Positions 45,773 through 59,379 of a stretch of 64,000 bases of DNA are shown piece by piece. Position 1 is the first letter of the stretch. The number at the start of each line of letters is the position of its first letter. Source of the DNA: Oxytricha trifallax (taxonomy: Eukaryota > Ciliophora > Spirotrichea > Sporadotrichida > Oxytrichidae). A program made the translations under genes and the position numbers. Location of the stretch: contig ARYC01003178.1 in assembly GCA_000711775.1 (NCBI GenBank), positions 1 through 64,000 of the forward strand, given 5' to 3'. Under the pieces are notes generated by a model. The model did not search any database. It was not told where the DNA came from and saw only the letters and a program-made list of their open reading frames with translations.

Positions 45773-46404
45773 ACCTCATAGCCTTAATAATATTATATAA
45801 TTAATTCAAATTATATTAACTTTTATCAACTTCCAATTCAAATTAATCTCTTACTTACTTAAATTAAAATATAATAGCAATTATTATGCGTAAATCATAA
45901 TTACCAGAATCAAATATTGATAAAATTGAAAATAATCGTAAAAATTAAATATCGTTACTCTTAACTTTTATAAATAAAGATGAATATTATTATTTATTAA
46001 TATTTCCATAATCATTTTTGGTTTAGCGAATGTATAAATTAGTGTTTATTATTTTTAATTATTCTTGATTATGGCGTTCTGTCTCATATGTGCCTGTTCA
46101 GCTTCGTTTAAATATCGCTGTTTCAACTATTCATAATTAAAAGTAAGATATATTATCTTAATTTTATGAATTACAATAGTTGTTTGCTTATAAATTAGAG
46201 GTTTTCAGTTCAAATATTTTAAATAAAATGTACTTACTATGCATGAAATTCTGTAATCTTAGGTTTAGAGTATAGAGAGATATTCTTATCCATCAACGCA
46301 GTGTTTTAATCCATTTTAGTATCATTAGAAAATTATATAAATATATTACATTGATTTCTTAATTAAAATAATATTTTATTTTTGAAAATTTATGATAAAT
46401 ATTT

Positions 46405-46806
46405 ATGGCGAGTGAAGGAAGGATGAGGCTTCGGTGGCTACAATCGAAAAAAAGCCTGAGCTGTTGGATATTAAGGTATAATATACCGATGCACTGCGCT
46501 TCTATATAGAATCCATAATGGGATTTATCGACATCAATAATGTAAGACTTACAAAACCTCAAGATAATCAAAGGATTAACGCATTCAAGGAAAAGCCATT
46601 TAGTCAAATTCAGGACAAAGACTACAAACGATAGTGGCAGTGGAGACAGGAAAGGAGTACTTAGTAGAAGCAGTTATATAATATAATCTACAAGCTTTGA
46701 CCTTGAACTGGATGACTAAGAGTAAACTTTCCTAGATTACTCCCTTGAATGCGATAATAGGTGGCGTGAAAAAATATTACAGCTTTCAAGACATTCACGC
46801 ATTTGA
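46405..46806 (+). pseudogene. Second member of the ELDD-type family, partial
   Basis: ATG 46405 (MASEGRMRLRWLQSKKSL) to TGA 46804-46806, 133 residues. The end contains FDLELDDQEQTFLDYSLECD, clearly related to ELDDYEQAFLEYSYDCENK at 34480. The first two thirds have no counterpart I can align and are also open on the other strand, so their coding status is uncertain. Downstream similarity fades in AT-rich DNA, so this is a truncated relative. Confidence 0.45.
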
Positions 46807-47439
46807 ATTTAAGTTTAAATATTTAGTTTTTTAAATGAAAATCTTATGCTTAGCATTTAAAACTCCATTTTTTCCATTAATTTTAAATTAAAAAAATTTT
46901 AATGATAAATAAATTGGAATGAATGAATAACTTAATATTTCTAAAATATAATTGAATTGGGAAATTGTATAAATAAAATAAAGAATTTAAATATAATTAA
47001 ATCTAACTGCCACTAATTAGAGAGGCAATTAGGTCCAATAAACTTACCGTTCTATTTGTAAGTACCCCGTCTCCGTGAATTACCGATTAATATTACTGAG
47101 ATCTTTAAAAATTAAATTTGGAAAATTTGGCACATAAAAATTGACTTACCTCCCGTGTATTCTATAGCGATTTGCAGATTTGGCACATTTGGCACGAAAT
47201 TTAAGCCAAATATCTGATTTAATATATTAATAAATATTTTTTTTAATAATAAATAATTAATTATTTTTATTTAGACTGAAATTTTGCACATTGTCAGGGT
47301 TGTCACTTTTGGCACCTGCAAAATTCTACTAAATAAGATTAGTAATTAAAGCTAATATAAATCATTTAATTATTAGTTTAAAGTTTTATGTGCGTTTAAT
47401 TAAATTATAAAATGTGATATTATACGGCGATGACTTTAT

Positions 47440-49310
47440 TCACTATGATTCGAACCTTTCGATTATGGCGGCGACCTTTAAAATTTTGTATTTGCTCTCT
47501 TAGGAATGCTCATTTGTTGATCTAACTTCCTCTAGTCGTGTCATGAAATATTTCGCCAAGTCAATCTATGTAAATGACAGTTTTTTATCTGCTTGTTTCT
47601 GTACCTAGCTCAAGTCTATAGAATGGCATCTTGAATTAAATGCTTCTTGATCAATACTTTTAAATTTCTTCAATGGCAAGGAATTAGTTGTAATCACAAC
47701 TACTAAATCCACGTACTCTAATGTTACTTCTCCATAGTTCGCCTATATTCAGTATCCCAGATCGTCTTCGAGGATACCATGCCATGTTACAAAATGCTTT
47801 CAAAAGTTTCCATGATATTTACAAAAATAATATAAAAATTTCAGACAATAATTTCTGAAAGTCAATTTTCGGTAGGTGAAATTGCTCATGTGAAGTTTAA
47901 TTTGATCATCTATTGCTCTCAAACTTGATATATTTAAGACCTCGGCAGTAAATAAGTATTGTCTTAGAAGATGCCATACCATGCATGATACAGAATTCTT
48001 TTCTAAAATCCTGGAATACTTAAAAAATATTATTTTTGACTCACACAATATTTTCTTAGATTCGAGTGTCTAGTGGAGTTATTGCTCAAGAGCATGTTTA
48101 ATTGGTCTACATTTGCTCGCAATTGTTTGAATTGTTAGGATACATCAATAAAGATCGTCTACGAGGATACCACGCCAAGTTATAAAATGCTTTCAAATGT
48201 TACTATGACATTTGCAAAAATAAATATAAAAATGTCAGACAATATTATCTCAGAGTTGTCGTGTGGAGCATTTGCTCAAGAGCATGTTTAATTGGTCTAC
48301 TCTTCCTCGCAATACTTTGAATAGTTAGTAAACATCAATAAAAAATACCTTCTTAAATTCTTTATATTATGGCAATCATGTCACTTTTAAAGAAATATTA
48401 GTGGTTCATTTTATCCATCAATAAAATCTGCGGTTAGAATTTTACTGGAATCTTTTGAAGCTTGTAATGGGATTGACCCTCCTGAAGAGTGTCGCATACA
48501 AAGATCTATTTGAGCAATATGACTATTGTTATTATTCCAGTATCTGCACAACCATATAGCCTTACACAGCACTTCTTCGGATCTTCTTATGTAATTACCA
48601 CCTTGAATAGAGCGTTGTGAGCTTCGGCATAACCCCATTCCAATAACTGCAATAGCTCAATAGCCTGATCTTCATTGTATTCTTCCAGATTTCTATTTAC
48701 AAATGTCTACAACTCCTCTATCAAAGGTATGGCTTTTCTTTCTATCATTCCAATTTATTTAAGGATCTTTAATATTGACCTAAGCTTTGATTCTATCTCC
48801 TAAACCATCACGAGATCATTTTGATTATTTAAGTGAAGCTTTACATATTCATTTAGATCATTGATCTCCCCATTTTACACTAGAATAGTAAATTCAACTA
48901 GCATGTCTTATTAAGTCTTGCTAGATTTCATAGTGGATGAGGAACTTTAATTTCATGAACTTAGCCGATCCTTTAATGCGCAAATTTTTTGCTTTCTCCA
49001 GCTATCATAATTACATTGAGTGATTTTTGCAATACCTCTTTGATGCTCTTCTCTTCGATGACTTTGATTTTGATCCCAAGCTTGCTCAATACTTTTGTTC
49101 CAGAGCTCGTAGCTTATTAGAAATGACTTCTGTGAAGGCCTTTGGTTAAAGTATAGCACTCAAACTCTAAAATGTTCTGCTTAGTATCAACGTCTTAATA
49201 TTCGTTTACATTTTAAATCATTTTCTGTGCTTTTTAAGCTGTTAGATAACAGCCTCTAAATTTTCAGGGCCAAATGGGTAATCAGTTTCGTAAATGTGGA
49301 TGTGGCTTTA
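47440..49310 (-). pseudogene. Unknown leucine-rich protein of the 2.9-kb element, frameshifted
   Basis: Minus-strand coding character from about 49310 (YETDYPFGPENLEAVIQQLK), with ATG 49221 (MIQNVNEYQDVDTKQNIL), through KVLSKLGIKIKVIEEKSIKE and SLNVIMIAGESKKFA. After a shift near 48940 comes a 200-codon frame (MKSSKTQQDMLVEFTILV ... EELQTFVNRNLEEYNEDQA) to about 48345. Three ~190-bp repeats follow, each giving LRANVDQLNMLLS / YCLKFLYYF-like peptides, and then YGEVTLEYVDLVVVITTNS to TGA 47440-47442. The N-terminal part faintly recalls the IFT52-type GIFT domain pattern, but I would not assign it. Several frame changes. Confidence 0.5.
47765..48330 (-). repeat. Three ~190-bp tandem units inside the ORF
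   Basis: Units begin at about 47765, 47955 and 48145, each with a TCGTCTACGAGGATACCA-like start, a block like TTACAAAATGCTTTCAAAAG (first and third units) and, in the later units, TTGCTCAAGAGCATGTTTAA. The unit length is close to 63 codons, which suggests duplication of a protein repeat. Confidence 0.75.
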
Positions 49311-49937
49311 GTTAATGTTTTTTTTATAATGATTATGATTTATCACAGATGAAATTCGAGATAAGCAATAGTGTTCTCAATTAATCTTAATGTTTAAACT
49401 AGTAATTAAATGATTTATATAAGCTTTAAATACTAATCTTTATTTTGTAGAATTTGGCAGGTGCCAAAAGTGACAAACTTGACAATGTGCCAAATTTCAG
49501 TCTAAATTAAAATAATTAATTAATTAATATATTAAATGACATATTTGGCTTAAATATCGTACCAAATGTGCCAAATCGCTCTAGAATACACGGGAGATTA
49601 GTCAATTTTTATGTGCCAAATTTTCCAAATTTAATTTTTAAAAGATCTCAGTAATATCAATCTAGACGGGGTACTTACAAATAGAACGGTAAGTTCATTG
49701 GACCTAATTTGATCAATAAGCCTCTCTAATTAGTGGCAGTTAGATTTAATTATATTTAATTTCTTTATTTTATTTATACAATTTCCTAATTCATTTATAT
49801 TTTATCATTATTAAGTACACAAACCTTAAAAAAGCAAATTGCATATTATTTAATAATTTAATTTTACATGTATAACCATATATAGATAATTTATACATCA
49901 ATTGAAAATGTTTGAGTATCACCACATTATAAAATGA

Positions 49938-50356
49938 TATTGTAGAAATACATTTGAATTTGGAAAAATAATTATAATTAAATTAAAATAAATTGAAATT
50001 CTTGGTAGTTAAAGTTGGCCAATTTAAATGATCTTGGGCTTGTTTGATAGAGAATTCAAAATTAGCTGGACTTTACTATTGGCAATACTATTTTATTGCA
50101 TCCCTGGAGCGAGATAACTTCACTTTAATTAAACATCTCTAAATTTATTAAATTATACCCTCCAATTAAAATGAAGTTATCTCGCTCCAGGGATGCAATA
50201 AAATAGTATTGCCAATAATAAAGTCCAGCTAATTTTGAATTCTCTATCAAACAAGCCCAAGATCATTTAAATTGGCCAACTTTAACTGCCAAGAATTTCA
50301 ATTTATTTTAATTTAATTATAATTATTTTTCCAAATTCAAATGTATTTCTACAATA
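49938..50356. mobile_element. MITE-like ATTGTAG family, nearly perfect palindrome
   Basis: The ends ATTGTAGAAATACATTTGAA and complement match the family at 18161 and 33121, with a diverged interior. The two halves are complementary for about 190 bp each (GAAATTCTTGGTAGTTAAAG; CTTCACTTTAATT; GCGAGATAACTTC), with a loop of only tens of bases near 50130. It keeps the family's GGACTTTACTATTGGCAATA word. Confidence 0.88.
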
Positions 50357-50861
50357 TTGAATATTTTTAGAGAATAAGGAATCAAAAAAATTCTTTTAAA
50401 AGTTTTAATAATAGATTTTTAATTTTTTTATTAAGAATAATTTTGATTCATGAATATTTTTTAATGATAGTGTCTTATCCACAAATTAATTTTTATAAGA
50501 TCTTAATAGAATAAAGTTTTATCATGAATTGATTAGTGATAATTCTATAGAATTCGGCTAAAGTTCAAAAGTAATATTTTTTATAAGACTAATCAATAGT
50601 TTATAATTTAACATATTATATAATTTTATAAGAAGTATTTAAGTTTTCATAAATACGAAAAAAGGGAAGTAATTTTATATTATAAATAAATAAGTGAAGA
50701 TGACAATTATTCATTATATTATTTACATTTTAATATTTAATTGATACATCACCAATTTTTAAAAAATTGGTGATGTATCCGAAAATTATTATAATTTCTA
50801 AATATGCTTAATCAAAAAATTAAACAGATATACAAAAGAATGATTGGCTTTGATTCAATAG

Positions 50862-51250
50862 TTTAGCATACACGAGAGCACTTCAGTCAAGTTGCATATA
50901 AGCAGATTCTGGGTGATTCGAGACCCCCTTTATATATTGAGAAAGTCTTCTTTTATAGTTGGCCTGAAGATATATCATCAAGAACGAGAACTGGCATGAA
51001 GCTAGATTAAAAAAAACTTTCTTTCATTATTACTGCAATCAGCATAGTAGCCTGTTGCATCATTGTTTGATTTTCCTGAATAATTTTATGCATTATACAA
51101 ATCATGATGATGGCGCGGAAATCATTATATCTGGCAAAGATGCCTTAAGAATTGTTGTATTAATTAAGTGTTAAGAAAGTAGGGTTTAGGAGTGTACTCT
51201 TGATGAAATGGATAGTCTTGATAAAAGGATTTTATATTTTGTAAACTTGA
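50862..51250 (+). pseudogene. Third fragment of the ELDD-type family
   Basis: A plus frame containing FSQVAYKQILGDS, FYSWPEDISS and, after a frame change, NQHSSLLHHCLIFLNNFM with HYTNHDDGAEI. It is collinear with FIQEAYKQIQELF and the MNHDD region of 34570-34830; both loci share the DNA word AATCATGATGAT. It begins without a clear start and dissolves into AT-rich DNA, so it is a relic. Confidence 0.4.
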
Positions 51251-51299
51251 GTCGAATCCTCTCTATCCTCTCGTAGATTACTATTTAATTTTCGTACAT

Positions 51300-54200
51300 T
51301 ATTTTTAATTTTGATATTGTTTTTATCATTTTTTAAGTTATTTTGTATTTATTCCATCAATAATTGCTAAGTCCTGAAATAGCTTTGTTCGATATATTTT
51401 GCTGATGATGTTGATTGCCAATTTTTTTAAAACGTTCTATAATAATCTTAATAAATCAATTTATCAAAACTAAGCTATTGTCAATTATTTATTTTCGTCA
51501 TTTGCTATAATTTTTATTATTATCAGCAGTTACCAAGAACTATTAACTTTACTATTTAAAATCACCCATATTAAATATCCTTTTAAAACTTCCCAGCCAT
51601 TTATATCAAGCTTTATACTAAATATAAAGATTACTTTGTGGTTTTTTTAATTATTTTATCCTATTAAAGACAAGATTTTTCTTGCAATTAACTTTCATAA
51701 ATGTACCAAACTAGAATAATTTATTCATTTTATTTTTTCTCATTCAACTACCCTTTTCTAATTTTGAATATTTTGAACGAGAAATAAAAGGCAATAATAA
51801 AATATTTAAAAATTGAAAATATTAAAATTCCTAAATAATACAAACTTTCATGTTTAAATATTTAGCATTCTAATGATATTTTATACAATAAATTGAAGCA
51901 AACAGTGTGAAATCTGACTTTATCATTGTGATGCTTAAGTGAATGAAAAAGTATGATGGATGAGATTATTTTCATTTTTTATTCTTAAATATTTAATTAT
52001 TCTTAGATCATTGATAATTATTATAATAGTAGATTTCAAAGTTTATTTTAGAATATATATTTTATTTTGAATTACTTATATTCAACAAAGGTTCACTCTA
52101 ACTTTTAAATAAATTAGGTAGAAAAGAATATTTCTTGTAATAATAATAATGTGAACATATTGAGGTCTCTGGGGACCCCGATCAATAATAATTGGTATTA
52201 TGTAAGGGACTAGCCTTTATTCACTTGAGGAGATTATCTCCTTGTATATTGAGTCTTCATCTCCTATTCCTTCTTCCCCCTTTGTTTGTTTCTTTGCTTT
52301 AATCTCTGATGTTTGCAATTTCTTCCTTTTTCTCATTTCATGTCATAATGTTTAATTAGGACATAAATAGTATTTATATAAGAATTTAATTGCAATCCTT
52401 GCTTACATTAATCATGAATCCACTTGTGCACTTTCAGTTTGATAGAGAGATTTAGATTTTTTCTATTTTCTTTAAACCTATTTATCTTTTAATTTTAAAA
52501 ATTATTTTATAAAAGACCGTATTTTTTAAGCTTAAAAAATCTATGATCAATAGTAACTAAAAAAAGGAGTTAAATATGAGCACATGATTTTATTGATACT
52601 CATATCAATATAGCATATAGGAGGCCTTTGTAATATTAAAATTAATAATAAACCAATCATGTACACAAAACTTATGATTTTATTGGATAAATAAAAAAAT
52701 TAAAACTATTATGAGTAGTTATTTTTTTTTAATTAAAATATGCTTATTTAGAAGTTAAATGGATTTCGAGCAAACTCAAAATTTACATTTTTTATTCACA
52801 TTTTAATTAAAAAGGTTTAAGATATATAATTAGAATAACTCTCTACTGTTGATTATGAATATATATCTATTTATCTTAATATATCTTCTGATTGGGAGAT
52901 AAATTAAACAAACAAATTTATAAATGAAAATAAAGTCTATTAACTTCTAATCTCCTTCTTCATTCAAATTTAATACTGAGAGAATTCTAACAAGGACACT
53001 AAGTGTCTATTGTTTAGTGATTTAGTTACACTCAAACTTCTTTAAAAAGTGTGAAGTTAATTAAACATACTAATATTCTTTCATATGTTTCAGCATACTC
53101 GAACATCTAAATATTTTCCAACAAACTAACAGACTTTTCATGGAACAAACAGGAAGAAAATATTTGAATTTTAACTAAATTAAAACTAGATTTATTTAAT
53201 TTTCCACCTAATAAGCAATATGCTAATTAGTTTGAGGTTATTTCAATGATGCTAAAAGAGAATTCAGAAATAGATTGAGAAACCTCTTGAAAGTGCTATC
53301 CACAACTCTACTCATTGAATAATTCTGCTTTACAAGACAAATAACTTATAAAATCATCATAAATAATAAAGAAAATATAAGCAACACAAGATCAAACAAA
53401 AAAAGAAAACATTAGCTATACTTTAAAAGAAATAAATCAATTTGGGCTATAACCACAGTCATAATACTGAATTTATTTAATTTAAAGAAGATATTTCCGA
53501 TATTAATCTTAATGAAAGATTTTGAAGCCTAGAATGCAAGTTTATTATATTATTTTATTATTATTATTTATCTTTTGTCACCGTTTTCTTTAAACTCATA
53601 TAATTATAATTATAATTGAATTAAATTAATTTTTGCTATTATCAAATAATATTAAGAAGAATGATCATTTAGGAAAAAAATCAATTAAAAATGTATAAAA
53701 GCAAAAATTTTATGTTTAATTTTAAGCTCATAAGTTAGATCTGTGTATAGCTTAAACCATTTTTAAATGTTTTTTAGTTAGTATTTTTCTCATTCTCTTC
53801 AAATTTATCGAACATATAAAACCTCACAAACTTTTATAAACTAAGTAATATAATTTCCTGATAGTGCTTTATCATTTTAAAAGAATATTAATCGTTAATA
53901 ATAATTGTAATTGGTAGATTTATGCTTGCATTTTGACTTATATTTGGAATACCATCAATTTTAGTAAATATTTCCAATTAAATTCCTTTTAATTTATATA
54001 TTTAATGCAATTGAATATATAGTTTAATTGTTAGAATTTGCATATTTAAGTGTTCTTAATATTTAAATGTTAAAATGAATTATAAATGCAATTAACTAAT
54101 TTTATTATTTTATTTCTAATCAGAATAAGGAAGTTTGCATTAAATAAATTAATTAAGCACCTAAAAAAGAAGCAAGGAATTTTAAACTATGAATAAAGAC

Positions 54201-56700
54201 ATCGTTAATACTAACTGCGAAATAATTAAAGATAATTATAATTCTCTGTGCCAACCATCTTAAAATAAATCTAGTTAATAGAATCCCTAATCATTGACAA
54301 GTATTTCTTTCTTAAAAACATTATTAATTAATCGATATTCTTGAATAGACTCAAATTGTGATTTTATTTTATTATCTTTATAAGCAGCCTCACCTAATTT
54401 TAATCACTGAAATTCTTGGGGTGAGTTCGTCTCAAATGTAGTAGAACTTTTCCTTCAAAAATGGTATTCTAATATTCACATTCATAGGTCTTGCAATCAA
54501 AACTCAGAGTATCAGACAAGTATAATGGTATTATTAATTTTACAATTTATAAAATTATAACAATTAACTGCATATATCAAAACTGAAGAGCTAAATAGAC
54601 ATTAAGAATCATTAATGTGGTAGAAAATATCCTTTCACAAGATACTCTAAAGTGTTTAATAACAAATTCAAACAAGAGGTTGGTACATAAAAAAATAATT
54701 ATTATTCACAATCACTATTCAATAAATTTCCTTCAATAAGTTTTGCAGAATCCAATCTAATAATGGTAAAATTATGAATTTTGCAAAGCTTTATCATATT
54801 CTACAGTCTAAAGAAGGTTCTAATGAAACAAAAAGAGCTAAATCTAGTTAAAAAATAAAAAATAAATGGTTTTGAATATTATATATTAAAACTAGCGGTA
54901 TCAAAATCAATTGTCTAATTCGAAAATAAGTTATTAAAAGAAACAACAAAACTGCTCTTGTTACAACAGTATTTAAAAGCTAAAAATAAACTTGTAAAAT
55001 AAATTATAACGAAATAGTTGCCAGTTGTAAACAATGATGACTATAATTTATCTCTAATTAATTTTAATCAATTGAATATTTGAATCCTGACGTTTAAGCT
55101 GAGGATGATTCTCAAGTGTCAGATATTACATTCAAAGTCAGTCCTTAAGACAGGGCTAGAGAAAAAAAAGTATTCTTTACTGAGAATGGTAGGAGAATTG
55201 AAATTATCATTAAATTATTAAAAATTTAATTGGATTAACTTTTAAAAAATAAAACCCCAGTTCAAAAGAAGCTCAACAGTTGTATGTTTAATCAAATACT
55301 TAGCATCTTAAAAACAATAAGCACGACCTTAAAAATACAAATCAAAAACTATAATCCCTAAATTTCAGATAGGAGACTTAAAGATAAGAAAATATAATGT
55401 GATTATTTGCTCCAGTTTAACAATCAGATTGCATTTATTTAAAAAGATTATCGTTAAATAAAGCCAAAATATTTATTGATGAAATTATCTCAGCAATTAA
55501 ATAAAGAAGAAGGAAATTTATTAAAAAAATATATTTAATAATAATTTAAAAGCTAAAAACAATATGAAAATAGGATGGAAGTATACAAAAAGAGTTTAAT
55601 AAATAAAAAGCAATGAGTTAATGCAAAATTAAGAAATTCTCTGTTTAAATTCAAAGCTAAAGTAGCTGAGAAACAAAACGGTTACAATAGTAACAACCAT
55701 GCAGCCTTCATCTCAATCAAAAGCAGAGTCAGGCAAATTTAAAGAAACAAATAACTTAAAATCTTATTTTAAAAGAGCTGAATAACATCTATATATAATA
55801 ATAGGATAAGTAATTTACCAATAAAATTAAAAGTTAGGTTTCCATCTAACATTGACTGAAATAGCAAAGAACAGCGGTAAATTAATAAATAAAAAAGAAA
55901 TGACAGGGATTGCTATTTCATGTATATTTAATTAAAGATAATTACTCTTAAAGCATATGGATGTATGCATATCAATTTTATTGGAATGTGCAACAAAAGA
56001 ATTTGTTTTAAAAAAAGTAGTTGCAAATTTTTACGAAATTATGGATTATTGTTCATGCGTCAATATTGTCATAGAAAGTAAATATTAAAAATACTAAATA
56101 TTAGGTAGTAATGTGATATTTAAAATAGTAATTCTAATAATAATTAAAAATTTCAAAGACTGAGCATTGAACTATAAGTGCCTAACAACTGAAAGCAAGA
56201 ATATTATATCACCATTTATAAAAAAAGAATGACAGTTTCATTTGGTAAAAACAGAATCTTATGTTTAAAATTATCAAAAGCCTTAAACTCATGATATTTT
56301 ATTTAAAAAAATGAATATATTTTTGATGAATTCTCATTTACTTCATTGATTACTTTTTACAAATAACAAGAATAAACAAGTTTTACTATACCAATAGCTC
56401 CAACATTAAAAACAAAATGCTCTAGTTTAGGCGAAAAGACTGAGAAATAATAAGTTCACTTATACTAATAGTATTAACCTAATTCTTCCAAGATTATTTC
56501 ATTTTACAGTAACTTTAAAATAACTAAATTACTATCTCTAATATTTTTTTAACAGTTGTAAATAATATATAATATTTTAACTTCCCTATAAAATTAATAA
56601 ATCAACTTCAACTTAGTAAACTTATAAACACTATAAAAAGGAACATAGAGTAAAATTGATTATTAAATAAAATAAAAGCATATCATGTTATATAAAAAAC
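51300..56700. other. Long AT-rich tract, no supportable gene
   Basis: About 5.4 kb of AT-rich DNA without recognisable genes, long palindromes or microsatellites. Short frames occur everywhere as expected when only TGA stops. A slightly less AT-rich spot at 52150-52330 (GAGGTCTCTGGGGACCCCGA) holds nothing I can name. Confidence 0.45.
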
Positions 56701-56992
56701 AAGTCATTTAATACATCATACATTATACTTTAAAAAATTAATATTATAACTTAATTAAAAGTTGATAGAAAGAGATAGATGACGACTAAAGGTAAATATA
56801 AATTCATTTAGTTTGCTTATATTTGCAAAGAATGCAATTCATTACAAGCATAGTTCTCAACGCTGATTCTCCGTGGTATCTCTTCGTTCATATTGGTTGT
56901 TAGTTTGTTCCTCTCTTTGCTGTAATGAAAAACCTTTGTAACTGTTACTATCATCTTTAATTTAAATTCATATCTTATGAGTTATGGTTTTA

Positions 56993-57889
56993 TCATTGTT
57001 AGATTTTTGATGAGTTTAAGTCTTCTAGTCTCATCAATTTCATTCTCACACTTTCTACATTCATATGATCTTTAGTGAATAGATATCCTTCTACATCTGC
57101 TATATTCTTGTCTAAGTTGCTGAATTCATTCAATTCAGAGTTGATATGTTTGTTCTTGTAGTGCTAGTATCTATCTTGTGAATTCTGATTGATTTCCTCA
57201 TTTTCTTTTGTATCATAATCTCTAGCTCCTACAAATTCTTATTTTATTTTTGCTGCAATTTTTTTCTCTCATTTCTCTGCGATTTACTAAAAGTCCTCTA
57301 CCTTGACTGATATGTCCATAAGGTTGTACTTTTAAATATTAATCCAGTCCTTATAAAATATCAGAGACATTGGTCCTCCTGGCAGTTTCAATGAAAAATT
57401 ATTTACAATAAGTATGGCTAAAATACGAAAATCTTTTCTATATCTTACTTGGTTAATTTCTGGTTCGCTCAAGAAACTATCTGCATAATACTCTTTTCCT
57501 ATAATCTACTTCATCATGCTATTGACTTAACTTTAATGGTTTCGCCTCTCTTCAAGTTTTATTGAACAGTACACCAAATTCCCTCTCATCTGCTTTGCAA
57601 TCCTCAAAATCACCCAATTCTTGCAACACATAATACCGTTATTATGAAGCAAGTTGGAATGATAATATTTTTTACTTTGACCAGATCTCTCTTGAATCTA
57701 GTGTTTTTTAGTTTCCAAGCAGTAGATCCAAAATTATTTTATGAGTTGAAGAATTCCTTTGTGTTCTAAGATTATAGTATGAGAGTCATAAGTGTTACTG
57801 CCTTCCATTGAACAAACCCAACTCTACTTATTTTAGGTACATCTCAACTGTTACTTCTTCAATATGCTTTCTGGAATCAATGGTAACAT
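56993..57889 (-). pseudogene. Unknown ~297-residue protein interrupted by one TGA
   Basis: The minus-strand frame from ATG 57889 (MLPLIPESILKKQQLRCT) runs 206 codons to TGA 57271-57269, then continues in the same frame for 91 more codons to TGA 56993-56995. Residue use looks protein-like (LKLPGGPMSLIFYKDWIN, VEDFQQIAEK, EGYLFTKDHMNVESVRMKL). Beyond 56993 a shifted frame stays open and coding-like (FHYSKERNKLTTNMNEE) to about 56840. No family recognised. Either a gene with a nonsense mutation and an indel, or germline segments awaiting processing. Confidence 0.45.
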
Positions 57890-57899
57890 AATTTAAAAA

Positions 57900-59360
57900 T
57901 ACTAATAAAAATAATGTTATAATGACGAGAGAAAAGAATTATGAAGATGGCAACTCTGAATGAATTAACATTATCAGAAATAAATATAAATAAGAATATA
58001 TTTAATTTTAATATCATTAAATAGTTCTTAAGCTTAAAATACTGATCCGTTAGGATTTCTCAATTTATGACATGACATTAAATAGAAATATATAGATTAT
58101 TTATGAAATAAATTTTGAGGCTTTTCCATTTACTTAATATCTTTGCTAAATTATAAAATAAAAGATCTATTAAATCTTAATATTGACATTGTATTAAAGT
58201 ATTCATTGCATTATAAGTTTTTATTATCAAAGAAATAAGTTATTCTCAAAGAAACTTTGATTAAGCAAATGCTTTTACGAGAAAACTAATAGATAATTTT
58301 ATGTTTAATATTTCAAATTAATATAATTCTTTACTACATTGATTAATTTATTCTTTAAACGTAATTACTAACTAAAAATTATGCATTAAAATCAACTGCT
58401 GATATCGAGATAATTGTATGATTTCTCCAAATTAATCTATATTCGAGAAAAACAAACTATCTTATTGCTGTTTGAGCTTTTCTCAAATGTTTCATTTTAA
58501 TCTGAATATATTATATTAACATTCATTAGTGAGCAATTGGAATAATATTTGCTTGAAACAATAAGAAATTATCACAATATATGTAGGTCATACATATATT
58601 CATAAAAACCAAATAACACTATTTCTACTACATTGATATAAAATATATTAAGCTGTCAAGTAATTACAAGATGTGATGAGCTTTTATTCTAATAACTTCT
58701 TTGATGATAAAGCCTGGGATGAAGGTACCTTTTTAATAAATTCGTGTTGCATATTTAAAATTGTTAGTCATGAGTTCAAAGAAATATATGCCATATAAGT
58801 CGTTCAAGATATATCTTGAATTTATGGATAACTTTATCCTTCAATTCATCATTATTAAAATTGAACCAAAACTGTAAGCCACTTTAGATGTCATATTTAT
58901 ATCAGTATGTTCATAGTTTACTAATTAAAAAATTAAAATGTAAACTAGTGGTCCTCTTATTAACTCAAAACAGAAGTATTAGATATGATTGAATTCCATT
59001 CACTTAATAAATACAAGACTTAAATTAATAATTTCACATAAACTTCAATCAAATGTCTAAAATTTTCTAGGTTTTATATCATTTTTATTTATTCCTAAGT
59101 GATTAAATTGAAGAATAGTTAATATTAATTAATAAAAAAGGCATTTGAGCATGCCTCCAATATAATTTTAGTATACTATTCATTATCATAGTAGTGCTAA
59201 ATAAAATGTATGCTGTAATAATACAAAGGAATAAACTTAGTTCATTTGTAATAAATCCTTAATTTGATAAGTGATCAATTTAGTTTTACAATTTTATTTA
59301 TTTTGTATATTTTAATTTGATCACTAATATTTTAATATTAATTAATACAATTTTCGAGGA
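57900..59360. other. AT-rich DNA, no gene seen
   Basis: AT-rich, no motif of note. Confidence 0.45.
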
Positions 59361-59379
59361 GATAGAAATGGAACTATAA

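Larger units (their letters stand above)
46930..49820. mobile_element. 2.9-kb element with ~400-bp terminal inverted repeats
   Basis: The left repeat (46930-47345) and the complement of 49440-49820 match through ACTTAATA, GGAAATTGTATAAATAAA, CTAACTGCCACTAATTAGAG, GTAAGTACCCCGTCT, AATTTGGCACATAAAAATTG and GGTGCCAAAAGTGACA. The repeats contain several TTGGCACA / TGTGCCAA motifs. The interior holds one minus-strand coding region (47440-49310). No transposase motif is seen, so the element's class is unknown. Confidence 0.85.

Noticed and set aside
47440..49310. Assignment of the 2.9-kb element's gene to IFT52/GIFT-domain proteins
   Set aside because: Only a loose pattern resemblance over about 60 residues; not enough without a profile search.
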